A stretch of DNA of 64,000 nucleotides, taken from assembly GCA_902500785.1 (NCBI GenBank), contig CABVRW010000005.1:18908-82907 (forward strand), in the 5' to 3' direction. Below are positions 28,154 to 36,809 of the stretch, in pieces. Under the pieces are notes generated by a model. It was given only the letters and a program-made list of their open reading frames with translations, was not told where the DNA came from and made no database searches. The DNA comes from an uncultured Nitrospira sp. (lineage in GTDB: Bacteria > Nitrospirota > Nitrospiria > Nitrospirales > Nitrospiraceae). Position 1 is the first letter of the stretch, and each line of letters opens with the position of its first letter. The translations under genes and the position numbers were made by a program.

Positions 28154-28701
28154 TAACCGACTGGTGCCCCGCCGAGCCTCCCGGTCCGGGCGGACGCGCA
28201 ATCCATTGAGGCAGCAGAGACCCCGCCACCATACCGACGGCGGCAACCAGGACCCCCAGGAGCTGTGGAGGCCAGCTCCACCGCCAGCCAGGATCCCAGC
28301 CCCATGACAACGGCGACCATCCCCCTTGCGTGGTGGCCCTCGGCCAATACAATCCGGCTACCAACGGCACGAAAGCCGCCACCAGCGTGACCTTGTAGGC
28401 GCCCTCGACCATTTTAAAAATGCTGGCGTCCGAATGAAGGGCGACCAGCAACACGATGGCGGCAAACCCGACCAAGACCGTTCGCATAACCCGTAACAGT
28501 CCGCGATCGCTGATCCTTGGGGCACAGGCCTTGACGATATTCTCACTGAATAGAACCGAGGGCGCGAGCAACGTGGCGGACGAGCAGCTCATGATCGCGG
28601 ACAGCAGCGCACCGAAAAAAATGATCTGCGCTGCGATCGGTGTGTGCTGGACGATCATGCACGTGCAATGCGATGAGAAACAGGGCAGGCTCGAGGTCGG
28701 T
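28137..28701 (-). pseudogene. Decayed sodium:solute symporter (SSS family), C-terminal remnant
   Basis: A 173-residue open frame carries the late part of an SSS transporter (IAAQIIFFGALLSAIMS, then LLAPSVLFSENI). An intact family member has about 480 residues or more, so the N-terminal two thirds is missing. Reading frames are broken. Upstream, DLEPALFLIAL (28666-28698) continues the protein in another frame. Around 28265-28325 the expected membrane segment MVAVVMGLGSWLAVELA lies one frame away, next to a C5 run at 28321-28325, before the frame returns at WPPQLLGVLVAAVGM. At least two or three indels therefore separate parts of one ancestral gene. It is probably non-functional. Confidence 0.75.
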
Positions 28702-28770
28702 CGGCCGACGGACCACCTCTTACGGAGCGCCTTGCGCGTCAGGAACAGACGGCAAAGACTGATCGTTTCG

Positions 28771-28798
28771 TTGACATCTCCTGTCGCTATGGTACGAA
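28771..28798 (+). promoter_or_regulatory. Sigma70-like promoter, possibly leaderless transcript
   Basis: TTGACA at 28771-28776, a 16-base spacer and TACGAA at 28793-28798. The ATG of a small exported-protein frame follows at 28805, so transcription would begin almost at the start codon. Confidence 0.4.
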
Positions 28799-28804
28799 TA
28801 GGTC

Positions 28805-29035
28805 ATGCGATATTCATTTTATTTCGCATGGGTCGTGGCCGTCCTTTCCATCTGCGTCTTGACGACGCTCGCCTCGTTTCCGGCGCTCGTGAACGGCGAG
28901 CGGCCTCCGGAGCCGAGAATCACGGCGGGGACGGAGAAACTTCGGACGATCAAAATCCACCGCTTGCGCTGTAATCCGTTTACATCCTCGTGCCATCTCT
29001 CCAGGCAAAAACCGCCACACAAAGCTCCGGCTTAG
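28805..29035 (+). CDS. Possible small exported protein
   Basis: Open frame of 76 residues that I do not recognise. The first 31 residues look like a signal peptide or anchor (FAWVVAVLSICVLTTLASFP), and the rest is basic with two cysteines (CNPFTSSCH). There is no Shine-Dalgarno sequence, but a promoter-like pair of boxes ends six bases before the ATG. It lies in the gap left by the decayed symporter and ends just before the convergent NmrA-like gene. It may be a chance frame. Confidence 0.35.
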   Translation: MRYSFYFAWVVAVLSICVLTTLASFPALVNGERPPEPRITAGTEKLRTIKIHRLRCNPFTSSCHLSRQKPPHKAPA

Positions 29036-29050
29036 CCACCAAGAGCTTGG

Positions 29051-30001
29051 CTAGGACAACGGAATCTGATTCTTGTTCACCTCCAACCACTGCGCGAATG
29101 TCTGCAAGCTGGGATTCAGCGTCCGGGCGATCACCGGATTGCGCGCGCCGCAGAACGCCGCATTGAAGTCACGTTTGAACTGAAACATGTTGCCCAGATC
29201 ATCGGCTCCAGGAAATCCGAACGTCCGATACACCTCCGGCGACACCGCGTTGTAGCGCACCTCCCGGCCGAACGCCTTGGTCAACGCAACAGCCATTTGT
29301 GATCCGGTGAGATGCTCCCCTGCGATGCCGACGGTCTTCCCCAGATAGGCGTCCCGTTTTTTCAACAGTCCCAACGCGCACTTCCCGATATCCTCCGCCG
29401 CGATACCCGGTAACCTCGCTTCACCCATGGGAAGGGTGAACGCCAGCGTGCCGTCCGGCCCCTGCTTCGGACCCATGCCGAAGTGAATGAGATTGTCCCA
29501 GTAGAACGACGTCAATAAGTAGGTCGTCGGGACTCCGAGCCGCTTGAATACCTGATCCGCTTCGCCCTTGGCATCAAAATGCGGCACCTTGTACTTCCCC
29601 AGCAGCGTCGGCATCCGAGTATCCGAGAGCGGAACCCAGCGGCGCGTGTCTTCGAGGGTCGACCAGATCACATGCTGAACCCCTGCCGATTTGGCGGCCT
29701 GAGCCATCGCCTCGGCTTCGGCAAATTCCTTCTCGGGAGAACAATGCGCCCAGAAAAAGGTCACACAAAACACCCCGGCGGCGCCCGCAAACGCCCGTGT
29801 GAGACTTTCCACGTCGTGCACATCAGCCGCCACCACTTCCGCCCCGAGTCGAGCCAGCCCCCTGGCCTTGTCCGAATTCACATCCCTGGTCAAGGCGCGC
29901 ACCGTCATGCCGCTGCTTGGATCGGCCAGAATCGCCCGCACCAACCCGCCGCCCTGCATGCCGGTCGCCCCGACAACCGCAATGACCTGCCGTTGTCCCA
30001 T
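29051..30001 (-). CDS. NmrA-like NAD(P)-binding protein
   Basis: Atypical SDR of 316 residues. Seen: the glycine-rich VIAVVGATGMQGGGLV at the N-terminus and VRALTRDVNSDKARGL, TFFWAHCSPEKE and YLLTSFYWDNL segments typical of NmrA/HSCARG-type proteins, which bind NADP and act as redox sensors or as reductases. The catalytic tyrosine motif is not evident. AGGAGA precedes the ATG. An inverted repeat lies 65-83 bases upstream. A weak hairpin (29022-29027 with 29043-29048) followed by a T5 run on the minus strand could terminate it. Confidence 0.87.
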   Translation of the reverse strand: MGQRQVIAVVGATGMQGGGLVRAILADPSSGMTVRALTRDVNSDKARGLARLGAEVVAADVHDVESLTRAFAGAAGVFCVTFFWAHCSPEKEFAEAEAMAQAAKSAGVQHVIWSTLEDTRRWVPLSDTRMPTLLGKYKVPHFDAKGEADQVFKRLGVPTTYLLTSFYWDNLIHFGMGPKQGPDGTLAFTLPMGEARLPGIAAEDIGKCALGLLKKRDAYLGKTVGIAGEHLTGSQMAVALTKAFGREVRYNAVSPEVYRTFGFPGADDLGNMFQFKRDFNAAFCGARNPVIARTLNPSLQTFAQWLEVNKNQIPLS

Positions 30002-30065
30002 TTCTCCGTCTCCTTTCCCTGCATGTCGGTGTCGTCACCGCCTCCTGTCCTCGCAACCCAATGTC

Positions 30066-30084
30066 AACCAATCAACCGTTGGTT
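30066..30084. promoter_or_regulatory. Inverted repeat, operator-like
   Basis: AACCAA (30066-30071) and TTGGTT (30079-30084) are perfect arms around seven bases. The site lies upstream of the NmrA-like gene and overlaps a minus-strand TTGACA (complement of 30062-30067), consistent with a repressor site over a promoter. Confidence 0.35.
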
Positions 30085-30136
30085 CGTTCCATCAGATGAG
30101 ACCGAGACCTAGTCTTCGCCGACGAGGCCATGATAC

Positions 30137-30148
30137 GCTGTATACAGC
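30137..30148. promoter_or_regulatory. Perfect 12-base palindrome before exported-protein gene
   Basis: GCTGTATACAGC reads the same on both strands and lies 18 bases before the start codon at 30167. It may be an operator or contain a -10 element (TATACA). Confidence 0.3.
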
Positions 30149-30166
30149 TAGCCAGGGAGGAAGATC

Positions 30167-30661
30167 ATGGTACACCTCACGACTGATCGATTGGAATCTC
30201 CTCGGCAATGGTTCATCTCAATCGCATTCGGGCTCAGCGCCCTCCTCGTCGCCCTTCCGGTTCAGGCCGCCGAATCTTCGAGCCCGTGGGAATGTTCGAA
30301 CTACACCGGAGACGCTCACACCCGATGCCTCCAGGCGTTGATCGAGATCCAGCGTGAAAAAATTTCGAAGCTGGAAGCAGAAACCCGCCTCCAACAAAGC
30401 ACGGTCGGCCAGTTAAAAGACCAGGCTGATCGACAAAGCGCCATGACCGCCGACCTGCAGCGTCAAATGGCCGATCAATCTTCTTCGGTATCGACCTACA
30501 ACTCTATTGCGCCTGGATTGCGATATGGATATCCGTCCGTGGGCTTTGGCCTGTACCTTGGACGTCCGTGGCTCTATGGTTCACCGTTCTATGGTCGACC
30601 TTACGCCTGGGGGCCGCGTTACTATCGGCCCTACTATGGTCGATGGCATCGACGGTGGTAA
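30167..30661 (+). CDS. Exported coiled-coil protein with Tyr/Gly/Pro-rich tail
   Basis: Protein of 164 residues, family not recognised. Signal peptide about 1-36 (SIAFGLSALLVALPVQAAES), two cysteines in the mature N-terminus (WECSNYTGDAHTRC), a coiled-coil segment about 55-105 rich in Gln/Glu/Lys, and a tail from about 118 rich in Tyr, Gly, Pro, Arg and Trp (YGSPFYGRPYAWGPRYYRPY). Such tails are seen in surface or envelope proteins of unknown role. A strong GGGAGGAAG ribosome site precedes the ATG. It is monocistronic and diverges from the NmrA-like gene. Confidence 0.78.
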   Translation: MVHLTTDRLESPRQWFISIAFGLSALLVALPVQAAESSSPWECSNYTGDAHTRCLQALIEIQREKISKLEAETRLQQSTVGQLKDQADRQSAMTADLQRQMADQSSSVSTYNSIAPGLRYGYPSVGFGLYLGRPWLYGSPFYGRPYAWGPRYYRPYYGRWHRRW

Positions 30662-30972
30662 GCACCGGGCGATAGACACCCGCATTGTCTTATCCCGACA
30701 TTGAGCCCTCATCCCTCGCTTCGCGGTAGGGCCAGGATTGGTCTTGCGCACTCCTGGCATAGGACCTGCCCTCCCTGCCATTCGCACACCCGCTGAATAC
30801 CTGACCGGACACAATGTCTCGCCCCGCAGGATCGTTCCTTCACGACGGGATACACCGCTTCAATGTTCGAATCATGTCGACCCCGGACTGAAAACTCAGG
30901 TGACGCCAGCAGGAACTGTATGATAAACCATACACCGCCTCAGAACCTTTTGATTTACCTTGTTGGGGACCC
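30662..30972. other. Intergenic region, nothing recognised
   Basis: About 310 bases between two plus-strand genes. Open frames on both strands here lack ribosome sites and protein-like composition. It presumably contains the promoter of the ankyrin-repeat gene in its AT-richer right end (30915-30965). Confidence 0.5.
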
Positions 30973-33087
30973 GTGTTTCGCTTGCACCACAGCACCGGCG
31001 TTACCTGCGCTACTGTTCTCTTGTTTCTCGGACTCCTGTCCACCAGCGAGGCTCGCTCAGTCGAGCCGCCGGCTAAGCCAGCCGCATCAGCAGCCCGTTC
31101 GGAACAATCGATCCACAGAGCGCTCACCGAGGGAGCACCAGATCAAGCCAAACGGCTGATCGAGCAGGGGGCGAATATTGAGGCACGAAATGCCGAGGGC
31201 GCAACGCCACTGATCACGGCGTCAGGACGGGGTGACCTGGCACTCGTCACGCTGCTGGTACAGCAACAGGCCCGGGTTGACGCGACGGATCGATCCGGCA
31301 ATACGGCCCTGCATGAAGCCAGTTTTTATGGCTGGCCGCAGTGCGTCGAGGCACTCCTGGCCGCGGGCGCACAGACCTCAACGCGTAATGCCCTCGCCTT
31401 CACCCCGCTACATCAAGCAGTCAGGCGATTTTGGGAAATATCCGGGGAATCTCGGACGGAACGACTGGCTCGACAAGCCAACGTGATCGACGTGCTCCTC
31501 CACCACGGAGCCGACCCTAACCAGAGAGACGCCAGCGGAAGAACTCCGGTCGTCCTGGCTGTCGAGAGCAGCAATGGTTGGCTGCGGCAAGCATTCGCCC
31601 GACCACCCGCTCAGACCACACCCGCGGCCGAAACACCGATGACAACCCGTTCCCCGGAAGCCACCCCCGACGCGTCACAGGAAGTTCCTCTTACGTCTGG
31701 CCTTGGTCAAGGCGCAGCCTCCAGCGGTATCCCGACCGACCGACCAGCGTCGTCCTCACAGCTTGACGGCCCTCAGACAGGGCCGTCGCCGCCATCAGAT
31801 ATTTCAGAGCCCGAAGACATCCGAGCGGAGGCACGCCTCATGCCCGCACCACCTATGGAATCATCCGCCGCTCCAACCGCAGCCGAATCCCTGCCGCCCG
31901 CACATAACAGCCCTCCCGCAGTTACCAACCTGCCTGACGCCACTCCTCTCCCGCAGCTCACACCTCCGACCCCAGCGCCGATCACGCCTCCCCCTACGAC
32001 GACGACCAGCCCTCTCCCGTCGATACCACCACAGCCACTGCCCGCTCAACCTCCACCACCTGCTGCCGCGTTGGAGCAAGTACCCCCTCAGGCGTCGGAC
32101 ACACCCCCGGCTTCGCAGACTCCTGCCACCCCGGACATGGCGATGCCGGATGTCCATCACACTTCGCCCACGAAACCGAACACACAGGCGCTTGCCTCGG
32201 AACCGGTGTCACCCCATCAACCGATACATCCGGACGTCACCTCATCCACATCACCGACACCCACGCCGACTCCACCGATCGCCGCAATCAACACCCAACC
32301 CGCGACGAAGCCCACGCCGCCGCCTTCTTCGTTGGACGAACCGCGCCATAGCGTCGCGCTCATGAACGAGTCTGCCGAGGAGATACGAACACCTCGACAA
32401 CCGCCCCCATTCCTGACGTCCAGCGAATCGACGCCGCCCCACGCCTCTCCCTCTCCGGCCTCAACCGACGCCTCCGTTCCGGCATCTTCAACTCCGCAGG
32501 CGGAGCCCATAGATTCACCGACTGCTCGTCTACCGGTGCCGCCGCGGGCGCCCGTCCCTGATCGGACCGAGGTTCCAACGGCGACGGACGATCGACGGCC
32601 ATGGATCGTTCAGAGCCTCGGATTTGGGCTCGGCTTGGGATGGACGCACAACCTGGGCCCGCGACGAGTCGATTCGGTCACCGTTGTGAACCGCATCGTG
32701 CGCATCGATAACGAACGGAATGACCTGGTGCGCTTCATGCCGGAATTGCACTTCTGGATCGACCGATGGGACGAGCAGCGATGGAGTTGGGGACCGTTTC
32801 TGACTGTCGCTCCGGGCTCGCGAATCATTGATGCCGTGGGGTTCGGCCTGATGATGGGGTACCGGCCGCATCAACGCGATCAATATAGTTTCAACCTCGG
32901 AATCGGCGGCACGCTCGATTTGGATGCCCGAGTCCTGGGCGACGGACTCATTGCCAACGAACCCTTGCCTCCGCGGGAAAACACGGCTCGGACAAAGTAC
33001 ACCACCGCCGCCGGGCTTCTCATTCTCTTTTCCATCGGATGGGACCTCTCAGCGCCTCACCACCCGACGCAGATCGATCGGCACTAA
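30973..33087 (+). CDS. Exported ankyrin-repeat protein with proline-rich linker and barrel-like C-terminus
   Basis: Protein of 704 residues in three parts. Signal peptide about 1-28 (ATVLLFLGLLSTSEARS). Ankyrin repeats about 45-200, with units such as NAEGATPLITASGRGDLALV, RSGNTALHEASFYG and NALAFTPLHQAV. A low-complexity linker of some 320 residues about 205-530, dominated by Pro, Thr, Ser and Ala. A C-terminal domain about 540-704 with alternating beta-like segments (FGLGLGWTHNLG, FGLMMGYRPHQRDQYSFNLG), resembling an outer-membrane beta-barrel. GTG start. Inference: a periplasmic binding arm tethered to an outer-membrane module by a flexible spacer. Domain boundaries are approximate. Confidence 0.8.
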   Translation: MFRLHHSTGVTCATVLLFLGLLSTSEARSVEPPAKPAASAARSEQSIHRALTEGAPDQAKRLIEQGANIEARNAEGATPLITASGRGDLALVTLLVQQQARVDATDRSGNTALHEASFYGWPQCVEALLAAGAQTSTRNALAFTPLHQAVRRFWEISGESRTERLARQANVIDVLLHHGADPNQRDASGRTPVVLAVESSNGWLRQAFARPPAQTTPAAETPMTTRSPEATPDASQEVPLTSGLGQGAASSGIPTDRPASSSQLDGPQTGPSPPSDISEPEDIRAEARLMPAPPMESSAAPTAAESLPPAHNSPPAVTNLPDATPLPQLTPPTPAPITPPPTTTTSPLPSIPPQPLPAQPPPPAAALEQVPPQASDTPPASQTPATPDMAMPDVHHTSPTKPNTQALASEPVSPHQPIHPDVTSSTSPTPTPTPPIAAINTQPATKPTPPPSSLDEPRHSVALMNESAEEIRTPRQPPPFLTSSESTPPHASPSPASTDASVPASSTPQAEPIDSPTARLPVPPRAPVPDRTEVPTATDDRRPWIVQSLGFGLGLGWTHNLGPRRVDSVTVVNRIVRIDNERNDLVRFMPELHFWIDRWDEQRWSWGPFLTVAPGSRIIDAVGFGLMMGYRPHQRDQYSFNLGIGGTLDLDARVLGDGLIANEPLPPRENTARTKYTTAAGLLILFSIGWDLSAPHHPTQIDRH

Positions 33088-33189
33088 TTCTCTGCCCGAA
33101 TGCCTGTCCGCATCTATCGTTCCCGCCGGCGATTGACGACGTCCATCGTTTCTGACTAAGGTGGAACGCTCTAGGAGGGTCATTCAACG

Positions 33190-34131
33190 ATGGGACAACC
33201 GCAGTTTCCAAGCGAACAGACCGACACCGGTGAATTCAAACGACAAAGCGACGCGTTTCGCCACTGGGTGACGGAGGACGGCCGCTCCGGATACCCTGCA
33301 GCAGCAGGACGGTATCATCTCTACGTGTCCCTCGCCTGCCCCTGGGCGCATCGCACGATCATCGTCCGCGCTCTCAAGGGGCTCACCGCCGTCATCGGCC
33401 TGACGGTCGTCGATCCGATCCGAGACGAACGGGGATGGGCCTTTCGCGACGGTCCCGGCCATTCGCGTGATTCGATCAACGGGTTTCACTTCCTCGGCGA
33501 AGCCTATCTCGCCACCGACCCCAACTACCGCGGACGCGTCACCGTTCCCCTGCTGTGGGATACCCTCACAGGTCGAATCGTGACCAATTCCGATGATGAC
33601 CTCATGCGCATCTTCAACAGCGAATTCAATCGCTTCACCTCCGGCTCGTTGGATTTGTACCCGGCAGGGCTCCGCCCGCAGATCGATGAGATGAACGACT
33701 TCTTATATGAGCGCGTCAACGACGGTGTGTACCGCGCAGGATTCGCGACCTCCCAGCGCGCGTATGAACGCGCAGCTCGCTCGGTCTTTGGCGCGCTGGA
33801 TCAACTCGAGACGAGGCTCGGCGACCGGCGCTACCTCTTCGGAGCGCAATTCGTCGAATCCGATTGGCGATTGTTCGTGACCCTGCTCCGGTTCGATGCC
33901 GTCTATCACGGTCATTTCAAATGTAATCTTCGACGCATCGTCGATTATCCCCACCTCTATGGTTACCTCAAAGACCTCTACCAGGTGGAAGGGATCGCGG
34001 AGACCGTCGATTTCGACCACATCAAACGGCACTACTACATGACCCATGACGACATCAACCCGACCCGCATCGTTCCTCTCGGACCACATCTGGATCTGCA
34101 CAGCGCGCACGGACGAGCTGCACTCTCCTGA
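33190..34131 (+). CDS. yqjG: Glutathionyl-hydroquinone reductase (GST family)
   Basis: Protein of 313 residues, the normal length for the YqjG/PcpF/ECM4 class of glutathione transferases. Seen: the catalytic cysteine motif LACPWAHRT near residue 51, an N-terminal segment FRHWVTEDGRSGYPAAAGRYHLYVS, VPLLWDTLTGRIVTNSDDDLMRIF, and the C-terminal FDAVYHGHFKCNLRRIVDYP. It reduces glutathionyl-hydroquinones in the cytoplasm. AGGAGGG lies 11 bases before the ATG. It appears monocistronic. Confidence 0.93.
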   Translation: MGQPQFPSEQTDTGEFKRQSDAFRHWVTEDGRSGYPAAAGRYHLYVSLACPWAHRTIIVRALKGLTAVIGLTVVDPIRDERGWAFRDGPGHSRDSINGFHFLGEAYLATDPNYRGRVTVPLLWDTLTGRIVTNSDDDLMRIFNSEFNRFTSGSLDLYPAGLRPQIDEMNDFLYERVNDGVYRAGFATSQRAYERAARSVFGALDQLETRLGDRRYLFGAQFVESDWRLFVTLLRFDAVYHGHFKCNLRRIVDYPHLYGYLKDLYQVEGIAETVDFDHIKRHYYMTHDDINPTRIVPLGPHLDLHSAHGRAALS

Positions 34132-34431
34132 CCGCATCTCTCCTTAGGTAGCCGGAATAGACGACGTTCTGACTCATCCTGCGCGTCGGATAGTCTTTTC
34201 CACGGGCACGGCCGAACGTTGCGCCGCGAGTCATGCGTGATGTTCCCACCCACTCGATTTCGAGTCTGTCGGAACCCACTCGTTCTCCCAGGGTACGTCG
34301 CAACGAGGGGCGGGACTGAACACGGCGGCCGCTTGCATGTTCAACAATCTGCGCCAAGAATTTTCTTGAGCCGCACGGGCTCCCTGGCATATGGTGGGTC
34401 TAGTCATGCTTTTCATCAGAAAGGATCCTCT
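34132..34431. other. Intergenic region, nothing recognised
   Basis: About 300 bases before the FKBP gene. The FKBP reading frame is open through part of it, but composition and a clear AAAGGA ribosome site place the real start at 34432. Confidence 0.5.
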
Positions 34432-35109
34432 ATGCGTCATGTGACCGGTGCCGTCTCCGCCGTGGTCCTCCTCATGTCGTCGCTCACCTGGGCCGCCGCC
34501 CCTGAGCCGGCCAACGACGAGCAGAAAACGTTGTATGCCCTCGGTGCGGCCATCAGCCAATCACTTGGTCCGTTTACCTTGAACGAATCCGAACTCGAAT
34601 TCGTCAAAGCCGGTCTGGTCGATGGCGTGTTGAAGCGACCCCAGAAGGTCGACCTACAAGTGTACGGACCGAAGATTCAACAGATGCAGCAAGTACGCTC
34701 AACCGCGCTGGCTGATGTCGAGAAGAAAGCCGGGGCAGGGTTCCTGGCCAAGGCCGCGGCAGAACCGGGTGCGAAGAAAACGGAATCGGGCGCCATTGTC
34801 ACCGTGATCAAAGAAGGCAAAGGAGCCACCCCGAAGCCCACCGATACGGTGAAGGTCCATTACCACGGAACACTGACCGATGGAACGGTCTTCGACAGCT
34901 CCGTCAAGCGCGGCGAACCGGCGACTTTTCCGCTAAACCAAGTCATCAAATGTTGGACCGAAGCGGTGCAGCTGATCAAGGTCGGCGGCAAGAGCCGGCT
35001 GGTCTGTCCGTCGGGAATCGCCTATGGCGACCGTGGATCACCCCCGGTCATCAAGCCGGGCGCCACATTGATCTTCGAAGTGGAATTGCTGGACATCGTC
35101 AAGCAGTAG
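34432..35109 (+). CDS. Periplasmic FKBP-type peptidyl-prolyl isomerase (Mip-like)
   Basis: Exported prolyl isomerase of 225 residues. Signal peptide about 1-22 (SAVVLLMSSLTWAAA), an FKBP_N-type helical dimerisation region about 25-105, and an FKBP domain about 115-225 with DTVKVHYHGTLTDGTVFDSS, LNQVIKCWTEAVQLIKVGG and YGDRGSPPVIKPGATLIFEV. It assists folding of envelope proteins. ATG with AAAGGA at good spacing. No operon partner is seen. Confidence 0.92.
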   Translation: MRHVTGAVSAVVLLMSSLTWAAAPEPANDEQKTLYALGAAISQSLGPFTLNESELEFVKAGLVDGVLKRPQKVDLQVYGPKIQQMQQVRSTALADVEKKAGAGFLAKAAAEPGAKKTESGAIVTVIKEGKGATPKPTDTVKVHYHGTLTDGTVFDSSVKRGEPATFPLNQVIKCWTEAVQLIKVGGKSRLVCPSGIAYGDRGSPPVIKPGATLIFEVELLDIVKQ

Positions 35110-35211
35110 TCTGCTCCATGAGGAGGATTCCGCTGGATAAGCACACCGGCGGAGTCCCCCTCAGCTAGACGTTCCCCCCTCCCACAACGACCGAGCCATC
35201 CATGAAACGAT

Positions 35212-36612
35212 TCACCGAATCGTCACATGCGACACCGCATACCACCGATCCGACCGTTTGCCCTCAATCGCCAACTCGACGTAGGGGGAGCGGGCATCCT
35301 CGGAAAGAATCGCGACATCAAGGACATAGGAGCCGGACGGCACGGTCTCCGGCACCAGCACCGTATCCACCACCCGGCGCGTCGGACCAGGCAACCACTC
35401 CTTGAGCTCGGTCGGGCTGGTCCATTGTGCCACGACCTGATCCGAGTTTGATCGTAACCGGTAGGCCAGCGGCCAGGCGTGATAGATCGGCGCCACCCCC
35501 TTGTTCTCCCACTGCGACTGGAGGACGAGCCGCTCACCGGGACGGCCCTCCGAGGAATGCGTCATCTCTCGCAGCACGAATCGGTACCCGATCTTCTTCA
35601 GAAATTCATTGAAGCGAGGTCGCCAAGCGGGAGGTACCGGCTTCGATTTCGCATTCAGCACGGAGAGGTGCCAGGCGAGCCCCTGCTCCAGAATACGGTT
35701 GAGATCAAACCCTCGATCGTACCACTCCTGGATGTAGCCGCAGACCTCCATCTGAACCGGCCCGCGCTTCCACGCATTCGCAATCACCGGGTCCTCGAGC
35801 ACCGGAGGATAGGCATGCTCCATATGGTTCCAGTCGGGGCCGAAATATCCGTAGTCGCCGAAACAGTCTCCTCGCCAGCCCGCCCCTTGCGATGCCGCAT
35901 ACTTCAGTTGCCCGCCGTGGAGCATCACCAATGGGGTGCCTGCAAAATATTTGAGATACCAGTCCGTAATAGCGATCTGATTCGCCTCACTCGGAAAGAA
36001 CGCCTTGCACTGGACGTCGACGCCTTCGCAGCAAGCCGTATTCCATTCGCCCCAACAGCCCACGGAGCCGATATCCACGTGATCGATATCGAGCGACCGG
36101 CCGTACCGCTGACCGAACGCGCGAATCAGCCGTTCATGGTAGTCGAGAAAAATGGGGTGGTTGTAGTCGGGGAAAATTCCGTCGGACTCCTTTACGCTCC
36201 CGACCCCCTTGTCGAGCAACCATTGCGGCGTACCGGTCTTGTACTCGGATACGATCCGCAGGGCGAGCGTTTCCCCCTTCGCTTTGGCCAGTTCGATCAC
36301 GCGGTCGACGAGCGCGAAGTTGTACTGCCCTTCCGCCGGTTCAAGCTCAGCCCACGGCCAGCGAAAGTAGGCCACGGTGGCGTGAGGATACTCTTCAGCT
36401 GAGGGCGGATGCCCGAAACCGAAATGGAAATCGGCCACACCCATTCCGGGGTTGTACAACACCTCGTCGATTTCGCGAGGCTGCACGGTGACGGTCCGCT
36501 CAGTCAGGTTCGCAACTGCAGGGCCCGATGAACCAATCATCGTATCGGCACAACCGGCGGCACCCAGCAACATCATCACCAACGCCCCGCCGTTCCATGT
36601 TCGCCTCCGCAT
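35212..36612 (-). CDS. DUF4832-type lipoprotein with glycosidase-like fold
   Basis: Predicted lipoprotein of 466 residues. N-terminal signal with lipobox LLGAAGC (Cys near residue 21). The body begins with NPGMGVADFHFGFGHPPS and FRWPWAELEPAEGQYNFALVD, a pattern shared with TIM-barrel glycoside hydrolases. IDHVDIGSVGCWGEWNTACC and a C-terminal beta-sandwich-like part (QWENKGVAPIYHAWPLAYRL) match the DUF4832 family. Several cysteines suggest disulfides in the periplasm. The substrate is unknown. It stands alone on the minus strand. Confidence 0.8.
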   Translation of the reverse strand: MRRRTWNGGALVMMLLGAAGCADTMIGSSGPAVANLTERTVTVQPREIDEVLYNPGMGVADFHFGFGHPPSAEEYPHATVAYFRWPWAELEPAEGQYNFALVDRVIELAKAKGETLALRIVSEYKTGTPQWLLDKGVGSVKESDGIFPDYNHPIFLDYHERLIRAFGQRYGRSLDIDHVDIGSVGCWGEWNTACCEGVDVQCKAFFPSEANQIAITDWYLKYFAGTPLVMLHGGQLKYAASQGAGWRGDCFGDYGYFGPDWNHMEHAYPPVLEDPVIANAWKRGPVQMEVCGYIQEWYDRGFDLNRILEQGLAWHLSVLNAKSKPVPPAWRPRFNEFLKKIGYRFVLREMTHSSEGRPGERLVLQSQWENKGVAPIYHAWPLAYRLRSNSDQVVAQWTSPTELKEWLPGPTRRVVDTVLVPETVPSGSYVLDVAILSEDARSPYVELAIEGKRSDRWYAVSHVTIR

Positions 36613-36809
36613 GTCTCCATCCTTTCATGGATGCCGCTCTGACAGCTCACGTGCCTGCCTGATGCCATCCCGCTCGGCTTGTCGATTCAGCTTCCTGACA
36701 TCACACGAAGCGATAACTCCCGACCACCATTCACCGGATGAAAGCGGGGGTAGGGTCGCGTCGCAAATTATGGTAGGGTACGCGCCCAGCTGGGAGGAAC
36801 GCCCTCGAT

